The translations under genes and the position numbers were made by a program. Below, piece after piece: positions 1 through 6,372 of a stretch of 7,119 bases of DNA. Source of the DNA: Catenibacillus sp964565805. Lineage in GTDB: Bacteria; Bacillota; Clostridia; Lachnospirales; Lachnospiraceae. Position 1 is the stretch's first letter. Every line of letters starts with the position of its first letter. The stretch spans positions 1 through 7,119 of the forward strand of contig CAZMGH010000069.1 of the NCBI GenBank assembly GCA_964565805.1, in the 5' to 3' direction. Below the pieces are notes generated by a model. The model saw nothing but the letters and a program-made list of their open reading frames with translations. It searched no databases and had not been told where the DNA came from.

Positions 1-719
1 ACCTGAAGATCGTAGGCGTCCGCAAAGGACTCCACGTTCTGATAAGTTATGGTCACATCCACTGACGCGGCGGGCTCTATCTCCTGTCCGTCCGACATCA
101 AAGAAATATCAAACAGGCGGAAGCTGTCAGAGGCATCGTCCGTCAGAGAAGCAAGCTCCGCCGCCTGGTCATAGCCCTCCTGATAGGTTTCCGAATCCGT
201 TTCATATTCGGAAACGCTCAGCGAAACACCATCGGGAAGTCCCGCGTCTGCGTCATAGGAAACCTCCACAGAATAAGCTTCATCCTCATAAGATAAGGTT
301 CCACCTGTTCCGCTTGTTTCTTCTGTTGTCTCTTCAGCTTCTGTCCCAGCCGCTGTTTCATCAGCCGCAGTCTCTTCGGTTTCTGTCTCCTCCGGGTTCA
401 CATAGCACTCATCCGTGTGGGTGTGCTCGGATAGGACACAGGTAAGGACATCCTCATAACAGCTCTCGTCATGGGTATGCTCCTCCCCTTCCTCCAGCCC
501 GCAGGTCAGGCTACTGGTATAACAGGCTTCGTCGTGGCTGTGCTCTGTCATTCCACAGTAAGCCCCTCCCTCCATCGCAGCGGCGGGCGTCATCAGGCCA
601 TACACGGTACCGGATACCGCCAGGACAGCCACGCAGATCACTGCGATGAGCCATCCTGCCCGCCTCCGGCGCGCGGCAGTGTACGCACTTGCCGCTCCTG
701 GCCTCTTTCTTCTTTTCAT
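1..719 (-). CDS. Secreted surface protein (pilin/adhesin-like) with Cys/His repeats, N-terminal 239 residues, cut by window edge
   Basis: The reading frame opens at an ATG whose complement is at 717-719 and stays open to the left edge, so the C-terminus is missing. Residues 1-20 are strongly basic (9 Lys/Arg). Residues 23-44 form a hydrophobic segment followed by TPAAAM, which fits a signal peptide cleaved near residue 48. Residues 55-106 hold three copies of C-x(4-7)-H-x-H-x(3)-C-Y (His pairs 60/62, 81/83, 99/101; Cys 55/66, 73/87, 94/105). A Glu/Thr/Ala-rich linker follows (about 109-140), then a region rich in aromatic and acidic residues that resembles the start of a beta-sandwich domain. 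An upstream AAAGG lies about 12 nt from the ATG; in-frame GTG and TTG codons 6 and 9 nt further upstream are possible alternative starts. It sits 110 bp downstream of the signal peptidase gene. I infer a large cell-wall or pilus protein; sortase motif and Cna-B domains, if any, would lie outside the window. Confidence 0.85.
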   Translation of the reverse strand, partial: MKRRKRPGAASAYTAARRRRAGWLIAVICVAVLAVSGTVYGLMTPAAAMEGGAYCGMTEHSHDEACYTSSLTCGLEEGEEHTHDESCYEDVLTCVLSEHTHTDECYVNPEETETEETAADETAAGTEAEETTEETSGTGGTLSYEDEAYSVEVSYDADAGLPDGVSLSVSEYETDSETYQEGYDQAAELASLTDDASDSFRLFDISLMSDGQEIEPAASVDVTITYQNVESFADAYDLQ

Positions 720-829
720 GCTGTTCACCAACCTTTCTCTTTTGCTTGCGCCTGCCCACAAGACCGGACAGGCGGCTTGCCCCTGCACGCAAGGCGGACA
801 GGGACGCCTTCCTTCTATTCCTGATTTTC

Positions 830-1528
830 CTAATATACTGTCCCGAATCCGGACAGCGGCCAGACCCGGAACACGATCTTTCCTACGATCTGCTCCTCGG
901 ATACACACCCTACCGATGTGCTCCGGGAATCTACGGAGGTCGACCGGTGGTCCCCAAGGACGAAGATCCTCCCGTCAGGAACCTGATAGGGCAGCTCGAT
1001 GTCACATTCTCCCAGCGCTTTTTCCGTCAGATAAGGCTCTTCCAGGAGCTGCCCGTCCACATAGACATTGCCGTCCTCATCCATGTCCACCCACTGCCCT
1101 GCTCCGGCGATGTACCGTTTGACCAGTACCTTGTTTTCATAGTAGAAGACCACCAGGTCCCCCTGCTCAAGGTCCGTTCCTTTCACGGCAACGACGATGT
1201 CCCCTTCTGTCAATGTAGGCGACATGGAGCTTCCATAGATGCGGAAGACCGGAAGGATAAGTACTGCCACAAGGACGGCTGCCGCCGCGGCGACGATGAT
1301 CGTATATATCGTGCTCCGCAATGCCTGTCCCAGGCTCATCCGGCTCTTTTCCCATGCCAGTTCAGCTTCCAGCTGTTCCTGCGTTGGGAAGACTTCCGGG
1401 AGCTCCGCCCTTTTCCGGGCCTTCCTTCCAGCCCGGCGGCTGGCCGCAGTCCTTTTTTTCGAGCCCGGGCGGCGGCTGTTTCCGGGTCTGATTCCCGGCC
1501 CTTTCCCGCGCTGCCTGTCCTCATTCAT
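830..1528 (-). CDS. Type I signal peptidase (LepB/SipS family, S26)
   Basis: A 232-aa membrane serine protease that removes signal peptides from exported proteins, using a Ser-Lys dyad on the outer face of the membrane. The family boxes are in order: SMSPTL at 101-106 with nucleophile Ser101, VKRYI at 136-140 with general base Lys137, and GDHRSTSVDSR at 192-202. One transmembrane segment covers about residues 73-95. The cytoplasmic tail before it is long (about 70 residues) and very basic, with 16 Lys/Arg in the first 40, more than in minimal SipS-type enzymes. The start ATG overlaps the previous gene's stop as ATGA and has only a weak ribosome binding site, so translation is probably coupled. 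Its place between a small coiled-coil protein and a signal-peptide-bearing surface protein suggests a peptidase dedicated to this surface locus rather than the general housekeeping copy. That is inference; the family assignment is firm. Confidence 0.95.
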   Translation of the reverse strand: MNEDRQRGKGPGIRPGNSRRPGSKKRTAASRRAGRKARKRAELPEVFPTQEQLEAELAWEKSRMSLGQALRSTIYTIIVAAAAAVLVAVLILPVFRIYGSSMSPTLTEGDIVVAVKGTDLEQGDLVVFYYENKVLVKRYIAGAGQWVDMDEDGNVYVDGQLLEEPYLTEKALGECDIELPYQVPDGRIFVLGDHRSTSVDSRSTSVGCVSEEQIVGKIVFRVWPLSGFGTVY

Positions 1529-1791
1529 AGTCCATCACGGCCTTTCTGTGCCATATGCCTGACATTTTCCAGATACTGGCGCGCCGCCTCGTCCGCCGCC
1601 TCAAAGACGCCATTGAGCTTCATCGCCGCCTCCGCCATGGTCCCGGCTTCACGGACGGCGATCCTCCGGTCCGATAGGGCGATCTCCATGGTGCTGAGCC
1701 GTTCCTTCAGTCTCTTATTTTCTTCTGTCTGGGCCAGGAGCAGCTCCAAAAGCTGGGCCCGGCTCAGGTGCCTTAGTTCCTTATCTGTCAT
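1525..1791 (-). CDS. Small coiled-coil protein of a surface-protein locus, 88 aa, function unknown
   Basis: I place the start at the ATG complementary to 1789-1791, because GGAGG lies 4 nt upstream. A longer version starting with TTG at 1839 has no ribosome binding site and adds an unconvincing 16 residues. The protein starts MTDKELRHLSRAQLLELLLA and is almost wholly helical by appearance. Residues 4-40 have leucines spaced for a coiled coil, and a second amphipathic helix rich in Ala and Glu covers about 48-80 (AEAAMKLNGVFEAADEAA). It has no signal peptide, membrane segment or Cys. It overlaps the signal peptidase start by 4 nt. From memory, similar small proteins sit next to signal peptidase genes in Lachnospiraceae surface loci and are sometimes loosely named 'DNA repair protein'; I see nothing here that supports DNA repair. 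A cytoplasmic adaptor or assembly role is only a guess. Confidence 0.8.
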   Translation of the reverse strand: MTDKELRHLSRAQLLELLLAQTEENKRLKERLSTMEIALSDRRIAVREAGTMAEAAMKLNGVFEAADEAARQYLENVRHMAQKGRDGL

Positions 1792-1800
1792 GGCGCCTCC
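1792..1800 (-). promoter_or_regulatory. Ribosome binding site deciding the start of the 88-aa protein
   Basis: The minus strand reads GGAGG, CGCC, ATG. The spacing of 4 nt is slightly short but this is the only good match near the two possible starts. It favours the ATG at 1791 over the TTG at 1839. Confidence 0.65.
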
Positions 1801-1846
1801 ATCTATCCTGCATTTTTCATGTTTTCGTCCCCTCATCAACAGATGT

Positions 1847-2101
1847 CTACGGACTCCGGCCCTCAGGGAATTTCAGCCTCAGCCACACATAGCCTAAAAG
1901 CGCCTTCAGCCCACGGGTATTTTTATAGCCGCGCTGAAGATTCTTCCGAATCAATATGTCCTGCCAGCAGCTGTCCCTCCCTTCAAAGGGACGGGGCATC
2001 ATACACCGCTTCCATTGTCCGGGGAGCTGGCCGTCTGACGGCAGGTCCGGACGGAGCCATTCATCATGATCTTCCAGACAGATTAGCAAAGCGTTCGCCA
2101 T
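1847..2101 (-). CDS. Hypothetical protein, 84 aa, first ORF of the surface operon
   Basis: I do not recognise this protein. The ATG follows a purine-rich AAAGGAGAGAGG that offers a ribosome binding site 6 to 11 nt away, and the ORF lies about 85 nt downstream of a strong promoter, so it is well placed to be translated. The product has four Trp and three Cys, and its C-terminal half is basic and hydrophobic (RKNLQRGYKNTRGLKALLG, then YVWLRLKF). It has no signal peptide or clear membrane helix. It ends 55 bp before the next start and in another frame, so it is not a broken N-terminus of that gene in any obvious way. Codon choice resembles the neighbouring genes. The opposite strand also carries an ORF here, but that one lacks a good start context. 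The gene could be a genuine small protein, a translated leader, or an accidental ORF in a long 5' untranslated region. Confidence 0.5.
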   Translation of the reverse strand: MANALLICLEDHDEWLRPDLPSDGQLPGQWKRCMMPRPFEGRDSCWQDILIRKNLQRGYKNTRGLKALLGYVWLRLKFPEGRSP

Positions 2102-2137
2102 AAACAGCCTCTCTCCTTTCCGCCCAGGGCCTGTAAA

Positions 2138-2155
2138 ACATAATAATGATTATGT
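2138..2155. promoter_or_regulatory. Palindrome in the surface-operon leader, Fur/PerR-like
   Basis: ACATAAT and ATTATGT form a perfect 7-bp inverted repeat around AATG. Shifted slightly, 2141-2155 also reads as a 7-1-7 site with a perfect core ATAAT-G-ATTAT. It matches the Fur-family consensus TGATAATNATTATCA at 11 of 14 defined positions, and the PerR version TTATAATNATTATAA equally well. It lies about 30-45 nt downstream of the predicted start of transcription, where a bound repressor could block elongation. AT-rich palindromes arise by chance, so the regulator is a guess. Confidence 0.4.
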
Positions 2156-2192
2156 CGTTAGGTGTGGTAAACGGGCTTTGTCCTTCTATAAC

Positions 2193-2221
2193 ATTCTACC
2201 GCCAGATCATACATAAATCAA
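2193..2221 (-). promoter_or_regulatory. SigA-type promoter of the surface operon
   Basis: On the minus strand, TTGATT (-35, 2221-2216) is separated by exactly 17 bp from TAGAAT (-10, 2198-2193). Upstream lies an A/T-tract (T6-G-A7, about 2223-2237) that could act as an UP element. Transcription would start near 2186 and give a leader of about 85 nt before the 84-aa ORF. The pattern is strong, and it faces the signal peptidase and surface-protein genes. Confidence 0.75.
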
Positions 2222-2267
2222 CTATTTTTTTCAAAAAAGTAAATCTAACAGAATTTCAGGGCATAAG

Positions 2268-2305
2268 AAACAGGCCGGGAAGATCAGAAATTTTCCGGCC
2301 TGTTT
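2268..2305 (-). terminator. Intrinsic terminator after dnaB
   Basis: The arms AAACAGGCCGG (2268-2278) and CCGGCCTGTTT (2295-2305) pair perfectly over 11 bp with a 16-nt loop; extra A-T pairs at the base of the loop may shorten it. In the dnaB direction the hairpin begins about 33 nt after the stop codon and is followed by TTTCTT, a modest U-tract. It also separates the housekeeping operon from the promoter of the surface operon, which lies about 45 bp further along in the same direction. Confidence 0.75.
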
Positions 2306-2338
2306 TATATATTGTCCTTATGATGAAGGCGTCGGATA

Positions 2339-3670
2339 CTATTTTTCTTTGTTGGCAAACTTCGTGTAATTGGGCAGCCATACCAACTCCACTGTGCCGA
2401 TGGGGCCGTTTCTTTGTTTGGCAATAATGATCTCGGAAATGTTTTTCTTTTCCGAATCTTTATTATAATAGTCGTCCCTGTAAATAAACATGACCACATC
2501 CGCATCCTGTTCAATGGCTCCGGATTCACGCAGGTCTGAAAGCATGGGCCGGTGATCCGGGCGAGTCTCGCAGGCGCGGGACAGCTGGGACAAGGCGATC
2601 ACTGGGGCGTTCAGCTCTCTGGCCAGGGCCTTTAAGGAACGGGAAATATCGGAAATCTCCTGCTGACGGGACTCACTGCTCCGTCCTCCGCCGGTCATCA
2701 GCTGGAGATAATCAACGATCACAAGCTGAAGGTCATTTTCCAGCTTGTACTTACGGCATTTGGAGCGCAGCTCGCCGATGGAAATCCCCGGCGTATCGTC
2801 TATGATCAAAGGCGCCTCGCTGATGATCCCGGCACTCTCAATAAGCTTTTCCCAGTCTGTCTGGTTCAGATTTCCTGTACGCATGGCCTGTGAATCCACC
2901 TTGGACTCCATGGAAAGGACACGGTTGATCAGCTGGTCCTTAGACATTTCCAAACTGAAAATGGCTGTAGGAACTTTATTCCGCACACATATATACTGAG
3001 CAAGGTTTAAGACAAAGGCCGTCTTTCCCATGGAAGGACGGGCAGCCACCAGGATCAGGTCTGAGGGCTGAAGACCGCTAGTCTTATAGTCCAGGTCATA
3101 AAAACCTGTGGAAATCCCAGTAACGGTGCCCTTGTGCCTGGCTGCCATTTCAATCTTGTTAATAACGCTTAAAACCACTTCCTGGATGGGTACAAAGTCG
3201 TCAGCAGACTTTTTCTGGAGAAGGTCGAAAATCCGCTTTTCCGTGGTTTCCATAATGGTGTCCACCGGTTCCTTGTCCAGATAGCACATATTGGCGATCT
3301 CCTCGTTGGCTCGGATCATCCGGCGCAGGGCAGACTTATCCGCCACCACCTGAGCGTAATGGCGCACATTCACCGATGTGGGCACACTGTCTAAAAGCTC
3401 TCCAAGAAATTCCACGCTGGAAAGCTCTTCGGGAAGGTCTTTTGTCTTTAAAGCCTCCTGGAGAGTGACCAGATCCACAGGGACGTTCCGGTTATTCATT
3501 TCCACAACGGTATCAAATAAAATACCGTACTGCTTCTGATAAAAATCATCTCCGGTGATCATTTCCTCTGCTGTGATAATGGCGTCTGTGTCCATGAGCA
3601 TGGAGCCAACCACAGCCCGCTCTGCCTCTACACTGTGAGGCAGGATCCGTTTGATCAATGTTTCATCCAT
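2339..3670 (-). CDS. dnaB: Replicative DNA helicase DnaB
   Basis: A 443-aa hexameric, ATP-driven 5'-3' helicase that unwinds DNA at the replication fork; in Firmicutes it is often called DnaC. Residues 1 to about 110 are the all-helical N-terminal domain (starting near HSVEAERAVVGSML), followed by a linker. The RecA-like motor domain covers about 180-443. Walker A is ARPSMGKT at 210-217 (Lys216, Thr217), the catalytic Glu241 lies in FSLEMS, Walker B is LVIVDYLQLM at 316-325 with Asp320, SQLSR is at 361-365, and DLRESGAIEQDAD at 379-391. The C-terminal KQRNGPIGT at 418-426 contains the arginine-finger region. Length is normal for the family, with no intein or other insert in the Walker motifs. 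The start lies 7 nt after the rplI stop, and its ribosome binding site (AAAGGAAG) overlaps the last rplI codons. It is the last gene of the gdpP-rplI-dnaB operon. Confidence 0.98.
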   Translation of the reverse strand: MDETLIKRILPHSVEAERAVVGSMLMDTDAIITAEEMITGDDFYQKQYGILFDTVVEMNNRNVPVDLVTLQEALKTKDLPEELSSVEFLGELLDSVPTSVNVRHYAQVVADKSALRRMIRANEEIANMCYLDKEPVDTIMETTEKRIFDLLQKKSADDFVPIQEVVLSVINKIEMAARHKGTVTGISTGFYDLDYKTSGLQPSDLILVAARPSMGKTAFVLNLAQYICVRNKVPTAIFSLEMSKDQLINRVLSMESKVDSQAMRTGNLNQTDWEKLIESAGIISEAPLIIDDTPGISIGELRSKCRKYKLENDLQLVIVDYLQLMTGGGRSSESRQQEISDISRSLKALARELNAPVIALSQLSRACETRPDHRPMLSDLRESGAIEQDADVVMFIYRDDYYNKDSEKKNISEIIIAKQRNGPIGTVELVWLPNYTKFANKEK

Positions 3671-3677
3671 AAATCTA

Positions 3678-4124
3678 TCAGGCTTCCTTTACTTTCACCG
3701 TGATCTGTGCTGTTACCTTTGGATGTACCTTATAAGGCACAATGGTTGTCCCTAAAGTACGAATGGGCTCGGAAAGCTGGAGCTTTTTCTTATCAATGTC
3801 AATGCCCAGCTGCTCTTTAGCCGCAGCGGCAATTTCCTTTGTGGACACGGAACCGAAGGTTCTTCCCCCTTCTCCGGTCTTCATGGAAACCGTTACAAAC
3901 TTATCCTTGATCTCCTCAGCAAAAACCTTTGCCTGCTCCAGCTGTTCCCTGGCAATCTTTTCTTCATTTGCCTTCTGGAGCTTCAGGTCATTGACATTTT
4001 TAGCTGTTGCCTCAACGCCCAACTTTTTCTTTAAAATAAAATTTCTTGCGTATCCGTCGCTCACATTCACCATTTCGCCTTTTTTTCCAAGGCTTTTTAC
4101 ATCTTCAAGCAATATAACCTTCAT
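3678..4124 (-). CDS. rplI: 50S ribosomal protein L9
   Basis: A 148-aa protein of the large ribosomal subunit that binds 23S rRNA near the L1 stalk and has been linked to reading-frame maintenance. The N-terminal rRNA-binding domain starts MKVILLEDVKSLGKKGE and contains the family signature around residues 13-40, including VSDGYARNF at 21-29. A long charged helix (about 41-75) leads to the C-terminal domain, which includes GGRTFGSVSTKEIA near 86-99. Length is normal. The ATG directly abuts the gdpP stop (TAG-ATG), and the ribosome binding site AAGGAGAG lies inside the last gdpP codons, so translation of the two is probably coupled. Its position between gdpP and dnaB is the usual Firmicutes arrangement. 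Confidence 0.98.
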   Translation of the reverse strand: MKVILLEDVKSLGKKGEMVNVSDGYARNFILKKKLGVEATAKNVNDLKLQKANEEKIAREQLEQAKVFAEEIKDKFVTVSMKTGEGGRTFGSVSTKEIAAAAKEQLGIDIDKKKLQLSEPIRTLGTTIVPYKVHPKVTAQITVKVKEA

Positions 4125-6164
4125 CTATATCTCTCCTTCATTTTTCATTCTTCTTACCTCGGCCTTTACTTTCAACATTGCCTCTTCTACAGAAATATCC
4201 TGAAGCTGGGCCCCGGCAATGGCGCTGTGTCCGCCGCCGCCAAAGCGCTCCATGATCAGCTGGACATTTACCTCTTCCATAGAACGGGCGCTGATATAAA
4301 CCGTGCCTTTGACCTCCGTAAATACAAAGGACGCTTTTACCTCCGTAATATTTAAAAGTTCGTTGGCAACCTGGGCGCCAACCACCGTAGGTGTCTCAAT
4401 ATTTCCCGGAATACACTGGGTCATGGCATACTCATGATCAAAGATTTCCGTCTTGCTTATAGCGCTGGCCCTAACGCGGTAGGTTTCCATATCCTCCCGG
4501 AACATCTGGCGGATCTTAAGCACATCGGCCCCGTTTTTCCGGAGATAAGCCGCCGCCTCAAAGGTGCGCACGCCGGTTTTATTCAGAAAATTATTTGTAT
4601 CGATCATGATCCCCGCATACATGGCATTTGCCTCCTCCGAGCGCAGCTTAATGCCATCGCTGATATACTGGAGGATCTCCGCCACCATTTCACTGGCTGA
4701 GGACGCATAAGGCTCAATATAGGAAAGCACTGCATTTTCAATACTTTCGCTGCTCTGGCGGTGATGATCCAAAATAACAATGCTTCGGGTAAATCCTAAA
4801 AGATCCGGACATTCGGTATAAGAGGGACGGTTTACATCAACGACCACCAGAGCCGTGTTGAGATTTACGATTTCTCTGGCCTGAACCTCATTTAAAAACA
4901 TGTCGCTGTCAAAATAGGAATTATTTTCAAAGGCCTCCTTTAACGGACGCACCGTCTTAGTCACTTCATTTAAAACCACATAGGCTTTTTTATTTAATGC
5001 CCGGGCAATCCGGTACACGCCTACGGACGCGCCAAAGGAATCCACATCTCCGATTTTGTGGCCCATGACCACCACCCGATCTTTGCCTTCGATAAGCTGC
5101 TTTAGGGCATGAGCCTTTACCCTGGCCCGGACGCGGGTGCTTTTTTCCACCTGTTTTTTCTTTCCGCCGTAGTAAGAGATTTTTTCTCTTTCCTTAACTA
5201 CAGCCTGGTCGCCCCCACGGCCAAGGGCCAGCTCTATGGCATTTTTCGCCCACTCGGCAGACTGGGCATAGCTGGCCGCGTCTGCTCCGATACCAATGCA
5301 CAGGGTCACTGCCATTTCATTGCCGATATTAATCTCCCGGACCTCATCCAGGAGGGAAAACTTGGTACTTTGAAGCTGGGGCAGATACCGGTGCTGGATC
5401 ACAAACTGATACCGGTCCTTTTCCACCTTTATGACAATCGCGTCATAGTTTTGCATGTATTTTGTAATCTTCCGGTCAATTAAAGCTGCCAGAAGGGAAC
5501 GGCGCACTTCCTCCGTACTGTTTAAAGCATCTTCATAGTCATCTACAAAGATAATGCCGCACACCAGGCGCTGTTCCAGATTTTCCCGGATATAGTTGCG
5601 GATCTGAGTCTCGTCAAACAGATACATGGCAATAAGGACATTCTCACCGCCAGGATCCACCAGGGCATTATTCTGAGAAAAATCCTCCAGCACGATCCGG
5701 GATAATTCTGCCCGGTAATACCCGTTTTCATAAGATACGGGAATAATCGCCTTATCCTCCCCTGTGGGAAGCTTGTCTTTTGTGATTTCCGGGAAAAGAT
5801 GGTCGATCCCCTTCACAAAAGACTTTTCCTGGGTCAATTCGCGAAATGTTTTATTGGCCCAAAGCAGGTGCCCCTGTTCATCCAGGACAGCATAGGGAAC
5901 CTGAAGATCAAAAAGCAGGGTTTTTTGGACCTGGCCGTATTCCAGGGCAAAATTCACCAGCTCGCTGATAATAATAGGCTTTATACGGCCATTGATCACC
6001 AGCGCCGCGATAATGTAGCATACAAGGGCTGCCAATGCAATCAGTCCGCACTTGTAATCCACAATAAAAATCCCTATGGTCATAGCAACAAGGAGGCAGC
6101 TAAGTATGATCGGCCATCTGAGATAGGACTTCAGCTGACCTTTTAACTTTACCTGATTCTTCAT
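4125..6164 (-). CDS. gdpP: Cyclic-di-AMP phosphodiesterase GdpP (DHH/DHHA1 family)
   Basis: A 679-aa membrane enzyme that hydrolyses c-di-AMP to pApA, lowering a messenger that controls potassium and osmolyte balance and cell-wall stress. Two transmembrane helices lie at about 15-35 and 39-58. A PAS-like sensor domain covers about 83-190 and a degenerate GGDEF domain about 200-330; the diguanylate cyclase signature is absent (DRYQFV near 250), as usual for GdpP. RGGDQ at 316-320 is a conserved GdpP feature, not an active GGDEF. The DHH domain has MGHKIGDVDS at 367-376 (metal ligands His369, Asp373, Asp375), Asp443, DHH at 466-468 and IDTNNF at 521-526 (Asp522). DHHA1 ends with FGGGGHSAIAGA at 641-652. 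All catalytic residues are present, so it should be active. The start has GAGGA 7 to 8 nt upstream. It is the first gene of the operon with rplI and dnaB; a predicted promoter lies about 230 bp upstream, beyond the repeats. Confidence 0.97.
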   Translation of the reverse strand: MKNQVKLKGQLKSYLRWPIILSCLLVAMTIGIFIVDYKCGLIALAALVCYIIAALVINGRIKPIIISELVNFALEYGQVQKTLLFDLQVPYAVLDEQGHLLWANKTFRELTQEKSFVKGIDHLFPEITKDKLPTGEDKAIIPVSYENGYYRAELSRIVLEDFSQNNALVDPGGENVLIAMYLFDETQIRNYIRENLEQRLVCGIIFVDDYEDALNSTEEVRRSLLAALIDRKITKYMQNYDAIVIKVEKDRYQFVIQHRYLPQLQSTKFSLLDEVREINIGNEMAVTLCIGIGADAASYAQSAEWAKNAIELALGRGGDQAVVKEREKISYYGGKKKQVEKSTRVRARVKAHALKQLIEGKDRVVVMGHKIGDVDSFGASVGVYRIARALNKKAYVVLNEVTKTVRPLKEAFENNSYFDSDMFLNEVQAREIVNLNTALVVVDVNRPSYTECPDLLGFTRSIVILDHHRQSSESIENAVLSYIEPYASSASEMVAEILQYISDGIKLRSEEANAMYAGIMIDTNNFLNKTGVRTFEAAAYLRKNGADVLKIRQMFREDMETYRVRASAISKTEIFDHEYAMTQCIPGNIETPTVVGAQVANELLNITEVKASFVFTEVKGTVYISARSMEEVNVQLIMERFGGGGHSAIAGAQLQDISVEEAMLKVKAEVRRMKNEGEI

Positions 6165-6211
6165 ACTTTTTCCTCGCTTTCTAACACCTTGTGTAACGGT
6201 TCAGACAGCTG

Positions 6212-6279
6212 ATTAGTTTGCTCACTTCGTTCGCCGCGCAAAAGACGCGGTATAATAGCCGTCTTATGCGGCTATTATA
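6212..6279. repeat. 68-bp direct repeat, copy 1
   Basis: Identical over 68 bp to 6336-6403, with a period of 124 bp. It has three parts. A leading 22-nt segment starts ATTAGTTTGCTCACTTCGTT. A small hairpin CCGCG / CGCGG surrounds CAAAAGA (6234-6250). A perfect 11-bp hairpin has arms TATAATAGCCG (6251-6261) and CGGCTATTATA (6269-6279) around TCTTATG. The layout resembles bacterial intergenic palindromic repeats (REP- or MITE-like). It encodes nothing. TATAAT occurs on both strands within the hairpin, but this copy has no good -35 on either side. Confidence 0.9.
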
Positions 6280-6306
6280 TTATGGCCGACGACGCGGCCA
6301 TAATAT
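6277..6306. repeat. Perfect 12-bp inverted repeat between the 68-bp repeats
   Basis: ATATTATGGCCG (6277-6288) and CGGCCATAATAT (6295-6306) pair fully around ACGACG. The left arm overlaps the last 3 bases of repeat copy 1, so this hairpin and the copy-1 hairpin compete for them. A second small hairpin, GGGC-TTC-GCCC, follows at 6307-6317. With the repeats, this makes the region a run of stem-loops. Confidence 0.85.
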
Positions 6307-6321
6307 GGGCTTCGCCCGGAT

Positions 6322-6372
6322 GCGTACTTTTGCGCATTAGTTTGCTCACTTCGTTCGCCGCGCAAAAGACGC
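6322..6372. repeat. Inverted repeat that can pair with either 68-bp copy
   Basis: GCGT-A-CTTTTGCGC (6322-6335) is complementary, with one bulged A, to GCGCAAAAGACGC in copy 2 (6360-6372) and equally to the same sequence in copy 1 (6236-6248). The two pairings exclude each other: one closes a 24-nt loop, the other encloses the copy-1 hairpin and the central palindrome. In an RNA covering the region this gives two alternative folds. Confidence 0.7.

Noticed and set aside
1791..1860. Frameshift joining the 84-aa and 88-aa ORFs
   Set aside because: The 88-aa protein has its own GGAGG and a natural-looking N-terminus, and the bases between the two ORFs do not read as a continuation of either.
689..1897. 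A 402-codon open frame on the plus strand
   Set aside because: It runs antisense to the signal peptidase and the 88-aa gene, both supported by motifs or start context. Its product is low-complexity, rich in Ser, Arg and Pro, typical of a GC-rich shadow frame.
2339..3670. Intein or mobile insertion in dnaB
   Set aside because: DnaB is a frequent intein host, but the length is normal and both Walker motifs are uninterrupted.
3742..4203. Plus-strand open frame of 153 codons
   Set aside because: Antisense to rplI; the Ser/Phe-rich product has no recognisable domain.
5190..5220. Active diguanylate cyclase site in gdpP (RGGDQ)
   Set aside because: This GGD is a conserved GdpP feature near the end of the degenerate domain, not the GGDEF catalytic loop, where the sequence reads DRYQFV.
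4434..6146. Several plus-strand frames of 88 to 124 codons
   Set aside because: All lie antisense inside gdpP, whose full set of domains and catalytic residues is intact.
6251..6279. Promoters from TATAAT on both strands of repeat copy 1
   Set aside because: Neither strand has a -35-like hexamer at 16-18 bp or an extended -10, unlike the edge of copy 2.
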